From Lachnotalea sp. AF33-28 (GTDB taxonomy: Bacteria; Bacillota; Clostridia; Lachnospirales; Lachnospiraceae), in assembly GCF_003477885.1 (NCBI RefSeq), contig NZ_QUEE01000014.1:1-64000 (forward strand): a stretch of 64,000 nt of DNA, written 5' to 3'. Position 1 is the first letter of the stretch. The number at the start of each line of letters is the position of its first letter. The position numbers were made by a program, and so were the translations under genes. Below, piece by piece: positions 60,279 through 64,000 of this stretch. Under the pieces are notes generated by a model that had not been told where the DNA came from, did not search any database, and worked only from the letters and a program-made list of their open reading frames with translations.

Positions 60279-60550
60279 GTTACTTCCCTCCTTAATATTA
60301 CCCGGTTTTACGGGCTCTCATTAATTCATCGGTACTCACAAATGTCCTTGTGTTTCGCGCTCGGTATGGTGTGTTCTCACACTGTGGATATTCTTAAACG
60401 TTCATCTATTGTCACCGGTCCTAAGGACCGGCACGGCGCACATAAAGCGCGCGTTCTCATAAATGGTTCAAAATATGCTTCATTCCGGCACTACTCAAAA
60501 TAATTGTGAATGACGATCCGCCTAATTATAAGCTGTCAGTCCAAAACGGC
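60279..60550 (-). promoter_or_regulatory. long folded rpsL-rpsG spacer
   Basis: 272 nt without a gene. Contains CCGGTCC-taa-GGACCGG (60415-60431), a CACAAATGTCCTTGTG hairpin, a TGTG-ttct-CACA hairpin and GCGC-rich pairing near 60437. No convincing internal promoter (a TATAAT near 60530 lacks a -35). Position matches the S7 autoregulatory site of E. coli, but the sequence was not recognised as that element. Confidence 0.5.
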
Positions 60551-60973
60551 TTATTTCTTAGGTCTCTTAGCACCGTACTTAGAACGTGCCTGTCTTCTGT
60601 TCGCCACACCTGCGGTATCAAGTGTACCTCTAATGATATGATATCTGGTACCGGGTAAGTCTTTTACCCTGCCGCCTCTGATCAGAACAACGCTATGCTC
60701 CTGAAGGTTGTGGCCTTCGCCGGGGATATAGCTTGTTACTTCGATACCATTAGAAAGACGAACTCTGGCAATTTTTCTAAGCGCTGAGTTAGGCTTCTTA
60801 GGGGTTGCTGTCTTAACAGCGGTGCAAACACCTCTCTTCTGAGGAGCCGCATCGTCCGTCGCTCTCTTCTTTAAGGAGTTGTATCCTTTTAACAGAGCGG
60901 GAGCCGTGCTCTTCTTAACAGCGGTTTGTCTTCCCTTTCTTACTAACTGGTTGAATGTAGGCATATTTTTCAC
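60551..60973 (-). CDS. rpsL: 30S ribosomal protein S12
   Basis: 140 aa decoding-centre protein. TATPKKPNSALRKIARVRL and HNLQEHSVVLIRGGRVKDLPGTRYHIIRG carry the usual lysines at the streptomycin-resistance sites, so it looks drug-sensitive. First gene of the str operon; AGGAGG upstream. Confidence 0.98.
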   Translation of the reverse strand: MKNMPTFNQLVRKGRQTAVKKSTAPALLKGYNSLKKRATDDAAPQKRGVCTAVKTATPKKPNSALRKIARVRLSNGIEVTSYIPGEGHNLQEHSVVLIRGGRVKDLPGTRYHIIRGTLDTAGVANRRQARSKYGAKRPKK

Positions 60974-61048
60974 CTCCTGATTTTTATAATCACCTACGAA
61001 TCCTGCTTACTGCCTTTCACACGACCGCAACCACTCACGATTGCATAA

Positions 61049-61106
61049 AAAGTAGGCGCACACTCGCACGCCTACTTATTATATCGATTCCGTTTTCGAT
61101 TGTCAA
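61049..61106 (-). promoter_or_regulatory. str operon promoter and immediate 5' hairpin
   Basis: Minus strand: -35 TTGACA (61101-61106), 17-bp spacer, -10 TATAAT (61078-61083), a full consensus promoter. Starting at about +1 the RNA forms AAGTAGGCG...CGCCTACTT (9-bp stem) followed by five T. The hairpin could cap and stabilise the mRNA or terminate early transcripts. About 75 nt of leader remain before rpsL. Confidence 0.85.
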
Positions 61107-61127
61107 GAAAATTCTTTTATTTTATTG

Positions 61128-61228
61128 TAACAGTTCAGACGGCGGGAAAAATAGTGCAAAAGCAGGCGTTGAGCTTGCTCATAAGACTGTTTTTGTACTA
61201 TTTTTCACATTGGATGTCTGAACTGTTA
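61128..61228. repeat. second palindrome family, short copy
   Basis: 101 bp with perfect 13-bp ends (TAACAGTTCAGAC and inverse) and the same core as 26846-26995 (AGCAGGCGTTGAGCTTGC...ACTGTTTTTGT). It lacks the two extra hairpins of the long copy. One end supplies the stop codon of the flotillin gene; the other is 21 bp from the str -35 box. Confidence 0.85.
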
Positions 61229-62854
61229 GATGTCCCCGTCCTTGTCAAGCCCTGCCATGGATACGATCGTATCCACCGCTTCACCGTCCAGATTTTTATT
61301 TCCGCCGGTGTTCACATTGATGTTTCTGGTGACCTGGGCGTCATAGCCTTTGGCTTTTACGATGTCACTAAGGTCAATGCCGGTGACTTCCTTCATGGAT
61401 TCAAATACCTGGGTCATAACGCCGGTAACATTGCCGGCCACATTGGAAACACCGTTTCCGCCACCCTGGCCGTCCATGATGATGATCTTTTCGATCTGGG
61501 AAAGAGGCTGTGCGATCTTGCCCGCCACATCCGGCAGCACGTCGATCAGCATCTCTGCCACAGCAGCGCCGGTATACTTCTGGTATGCCTCGGCCTTTTT
61601 CTCCATGGCCTCCGCTTCCGCGATACCTCTGGCGCGGATGGAATCGGCTTCCGCCTGGCCCTTTCTGCTGATGACTTCCGCCTCAGCCTGGCCTGTGCTG
61701 CGGATTGCCTCCGCCTCAGCGATCGCCTTCAGCTTCCTGGCTTCCGCTTCCGCCTGTGCAAATTTCTTCTGGGCCTCTGCCTGTGCCTCCGCCTCAGCGA
61801 TCTTGCGGTATTTCTCCGCATCCGCCTGGGTCTGCTGTTTTTCCTTATCGGCTACCGCAGGCTCCAGCACTTCGGCGCGCAGGCTTTCTTTCTTGCGTTC
61901 AGCCTGTTTCTGCGCCAGCTCTATGTTCTTCTGCTCTTTGGCAATCTCGATCTGAACCTGAGCAGCCTCGATATCCTTCTGGCGCTCCTGCCTCAACAGC
62001 TCGGCGTCCATCTCCGCAGATACGATTTCTTTCTGAGTGATGTTTTTCTGTATCTCATAAGCGGCATCCGCCTTAGCCTTGGCTGCCTGCTGTTCCTGCA
62101 TATAGGAAGCTTCTTTGACCAGCTTTAACTTGGCTGCCTCTGAAATCTCTGACTCCGCCTGCAGTCTGGCCTGCTCGCCGGCTCTTCTGGCTTTGGAAGT
62201 CTCGATCTGTGTCTCTCTGTCCGCCTCTGCCTTGGCGATCTCGGCATCCTTCTTCTTTTCCGCGATCTGCTTTACGCCGAGCGCCTGGATATATCCGTTG
62301 GAATCGTTGATATCCTTGATCGTGAACACCTTCACTTCAAGGCCCATCTCCATCAGCTCTGTCCCAACCACTTCCTGTACTCTGGCGGAAAATGTTTCTC
62401 TGTCCCTGTAGATCTCCTCTACGGTCATATTGGAAACGATCTCACGCAGCTTGCCTTCCAGCACGTTGGTAGCCGTGTTGCGGATCGCCGTTTCGATTTC
62501 CTTTTCATTGCGCCCTGTAAACTGCTCGATTGCATTGAATATGGAGCCCTGCTCATTTTTCACCTTGATTACGGCGGTGCCCACAACTCCGATGGGTACG
62601 CCCTGGGACGACATGCTCTCTTCCGTAATCACATCCAGCTGGATATTGCCCAGAGAGATATAATCGATCCGCTCAAATACGGGGATTACAATACCGCCCC
62701 CGCCGGTGATAATCCTCTTGTGCAGACCTGTTACAACCGCCGCCTTATCCTGCGGAACCTTTTTCCACATGGACAGGATCACCAGCAGTATGATCAGGAT
62801 TCCCACAACGCAGGCGACAACGGTAACAGTGGTGCCACTCATCCAGTCAAACAT
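61226..62854 (-). CDS. floT: flotillin/SPFH domain protein
   Basis: 542 aa. N-terminal membrane anchor (about 8-28), SPFH domain (about 30-200: AVVTGLHKRIITGGGGIVIPVFERIDYISLGNIQLDV), then a long Ala/Glu-rich coiled coil (about 205-430) with repeated GQAEAE motifs, and a C-terminal oligomerisation part ending NTGGNKNLDGEAVDTIVSMAGLDKDGDI. Organises membrane microdomains. Follows its NfeD-like partner by 42 nt. Confidence 0.95.
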   Translation of the reverse strand: MFDWMSGTTVTVVACVVGILIILLVILSMWKKVPQDKAAVVTGLHKRIITGGGGIVIPVFERIDYISLGNIQLDVITEESMSSQGVPIGVVGTAVIKVKNEQGSIFNAIEQFTGRNEKEIETAIRNTATNVLEGKLREIVSNMTVEEIYRDRETFSARVQEVVGTELMEMGLEVKVFTIKDINDSNGYIQALGVKQIAEKKKDAEIAKAEADRETQIETSKARRAGEQARLQAESEISEAAKLKLVKEASYMQEQQAAKAKADAAYEIQKNITQKEIVSAEMDAELLRQERQKDIEAAQVQIEIAKEQKNIELAQKQAERKKESLRAEVLEPAVADKEKQQTQADAEKYRKIAEAEAQAEAQKKFAQAEAEARKLKAIAEAEAIRSTGQAEAEVISRKGQAEADSIRARGIAEAEAMEKKAEAYQKYTGAAVAEMLIDVLPDVAGKIAQPLSQIEKIIIMDGQGGGNGVSNVAGNVTGVMTQVFESMKEVTGIDLSDIVKAKGYDAQVTRNINVNTGGNKNLDGEAVDTIVSMAGLDKDGDI

Positions 62855-62896
62855 TTGTATTCCCTCCGTTTAGCTTTATATTAAGTGATTTCTCAC

Positions 62897-63502
62897 TCAA
62901 GCTCTGTTTTCTTGCGCTTCTTCATACTTCCTGGCCAAGTCCTTAATCTTGACGATCGCCACGTTTCTCTCAAACCGCACGATGGAAACAATCTCATCCT
63001 GGCGGATGGTTTCATGCGGATCTTCCGCCTTGGCCGGAAACGAGTTCGTGATTCCGTCAAAGGTGCTTACGCTGATGGAACCGAAAGAACCTGGCAGTAT
63101 GGTATTCACAACTTTTGCGTCAAACAGCAGCAGCTGTTCCTTGGAATAGGTCGTATTCTCCACCTTCTTAAGCTTTTTAATAAATGTATGCACGATGACT
63201 GCCGCCACATAACCTGCGGCCACAGAAATCACATTCGTGAGCACCAGATTATCCCCGCGGTAGATCAGCCGGCCGCAGGTGCCAAACAGAAGCAGTCCCG
63301 CGCAGATGCTGTGAATGGACAACGGGAGCAGACCGATGGAGGTATCGCCTATATCCAGATCAAAATCTATGTGCAGACCGTCTAAGATACTGCTCACCGC
63401 ATCCCCCGCACCGTCTAACGCATCGAACAGACCGTGGAAAATCAGCATGACCAGAGGGACTGTGATCCCAATCACCATGCATATTGTATAAACTTTTTCC
63501 AT
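62897..63502 (-). CDS. NfeD-like membrane protein (YuaF type)
   Basis: 201 aa. Four hydrophobic segments (about 5-25, 45-65, 75-95, 100-115 with less certainty), then a C-terminal OB-fold-like NfeD domain (about 120-190: GSISVSTFDGITNSFPAKAEDPHETIRQDEIVSIVRFERNVAIV). In B. subtilis yuaF is cotranscribed with the flotillin gene yuaG/floT, the same order as here. AGAGAGGTGG upstream of the ATG at 63502. Confidence 0.88.
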   Translation of the reverse strand: MEKVYTICMVIGITVPLVMLIFHGLFDALDGAGDAVSSILDGLHIDFDLDIGDTSIGLLPLSIHSICAGLLLFGTCGRLIYRGDNLVLTNVISVAAGYVAAVIVHTFIKKLKKVENTTYSKEQLLLFDAKVVNTILPGSFGSISVSTFDGITNSFPAKAEDPHETIRQDEIVSIVRFERNVAIVKIKDLARKYEEAQENRA

Positions 63503-63606
63503 AAAACCACCTCTCTTTCAATCACATGAAGCAGTTGTTAGTCATATTCTAACACAAATCGGGCGTTTGGGGAAGGGAATTTCGCATTCGGAATTAAAAG
63601 TATTCC

Positions 63607-63826
63607 AGCTCGGGTTATTGTCCATGGCTTCCATAAACTTCCCGCGAATGACAGGGCAGAGTATGGTCCTCATAGGGACATGCTCTCGCTCCGTGAAGCG
63701 CGCAGCGGTTCTAATGCTGCAAACTACGCAGCAAAAGAACCGGCGGGCTTCAAGGGATCCCTATAAGGACCATACTCTGCCCTGTCATTCGCTGCTTTAT
63801 CGTCAGCCGTGTACAGTAACCCAGCT
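63607..63826. repeat. long-palindrome element, copy D
   Basis: 220 bp. 35-nt arms (63644-63678 and 63758-63792) with one mismatch, beginning GCGAATGACAGGGCAGAG where copy B has GCGTATGACAGACCAGAG. Core hairpin TGCTGC/GCAGCA as in B. Outer stem of 18 pairs: GGGTTATTGTCCATGGCT with AGCCGTGTACAGTAACCC (two wobbles, one mismatch). Confidence 0.9.
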
Positions 63827-63846
63827 CGCACATCCGATGCTTACAC

Positions 63847-64000
63847 TTACAGAGTGTCTTCCTGTTTCCTGCCGCAGGATGCGCCTGGGCAGCAGCCGGA
63901 ACAGCCGCCGCAGCCGCAGGCGGATTTCCCGGCTTTTTTGTTTTTTCTCATTTTTATAACGATTGCGGCCGTTATGCCGGCCAATATTGCGATTATGATC
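63847..64000 (-). CDS. FeoB-associated Cys-rich membrane protein (partial)
   Basis: The last 50 codons run in from the right edge; the start lies outside the window. A membrane segment (IIIAILAGITAAIVIKMRKN) is followed by a lysine stretch and a Cys-rich tail CGCGGCSGCCPGASC. This is the C-terminus of the small proteins encoded after feoB (ferrous iron transport). Confidence 0.85.
   Translation of the reverse strand, partial: IIIAILAGITAAIVIKMRKNKKAGKSACGCGGCSGCCPGASCGRKQEDTL

Noticed and set aside
61100..62128. 342-codon plus-strand frame antisense to flotillin
   Set aside because: Leu/Ser/Arg-rich antisense of the Ala/Glu-rich coiled coil; starts in the palindromic repeat; no ribosome site.
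63567..63959. plus-strand open frame through palindrome copy D
   Set aside because: Its translation is shared with frames in copies A and B because the repeat is shared; there is no start signal. The real gene at the edge is on the minus strand.
1..64000. rRNA or tRNA genes
   Set aside because: No cloverleaf with the TTCGANTC-type arm or rRNA core sequence was seen on either strand by reading; a covariance search would be decisive.

Overview
The window looks like chromosomal DNA of a gut Clostridia, most likely a Lachnospiraceae of the Enterocloster/Hungatella/Blautia type. This rests on the gene content and order (rplQ-ecfA1-ecfA2-VanW-ecfT-truA after the alpha operon, a zinc-type S14, a KOW protein between map and infA), strong AGGAGG ribosome binding sites, and TnpX-type integrase modules. 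The species assignment is inference.

Layout. 0.2-3.2 kb: three genes of a CUT1 sugar-import locus with a sialidase-like hydrolase. 3.4-8.2 kb: truA and an ECF vitamin-transport module (ecfT, ecfA2, ecfA1) that also carries a VanW-family gene. 8.6-25.2 kb: the complete S10-spc-alpha ribosomal superoperon, 32 genes from rpsJ to rplQ, all on the minus strand, with a consensus promoter and a branched leader. 25.7-41.2 kb: accessory genes: an Rpn nuclease, a GDP-mannose enzyme, an sdpRI-like pair, a TetR-flavodoxin pair, a five-gene MarR/heterodimeric ABC exporter/deacetylase/epimerase operon, and a BlaI-BlaR1-like pair. 41.3-56.3 kb: a roughly 15 kb segment bounded by 33-bp imperfect terminal inverted repeats (27/33 identical). 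It ends with a large serine recombinase and carries a long redox cluster (exported and cytoplasmic flavodoxins, flavin reductases, aldo/keto reductase, a DUF4405 membrane protein, DUF362). 56.3-61.0 kb: the str operon (rpsL, rpsG, fusA, tuf). 61.2-63.5 kb: a flotillin/NfeD membrane-microdomain pair. The right edge cuts a FeoB-associated Cys-rich protein.

The str and S10 operons, adjacent in many Clostridia, are separated here by about 31 kb of accessory DNA, roughly half of it the integrase-bearing element placed 25 bp after the tuf stop codon.

A second theme is dispersed non-coding sequence. A roughly 200-bp long-palindrome family has four copies plus a collapsed remnant; different copies keep perfect pairing with different bases. 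There are also a 101-150 bp palindrome family, a 111-bp tandem array made of hairpins, a 28-bp dispersed repeat, a multi-hairpin block before the LysR gene, tandem hairpins inside the spc operon, and a branched S10 leader. No rRNA, tRNA or CRISPR array was seen.
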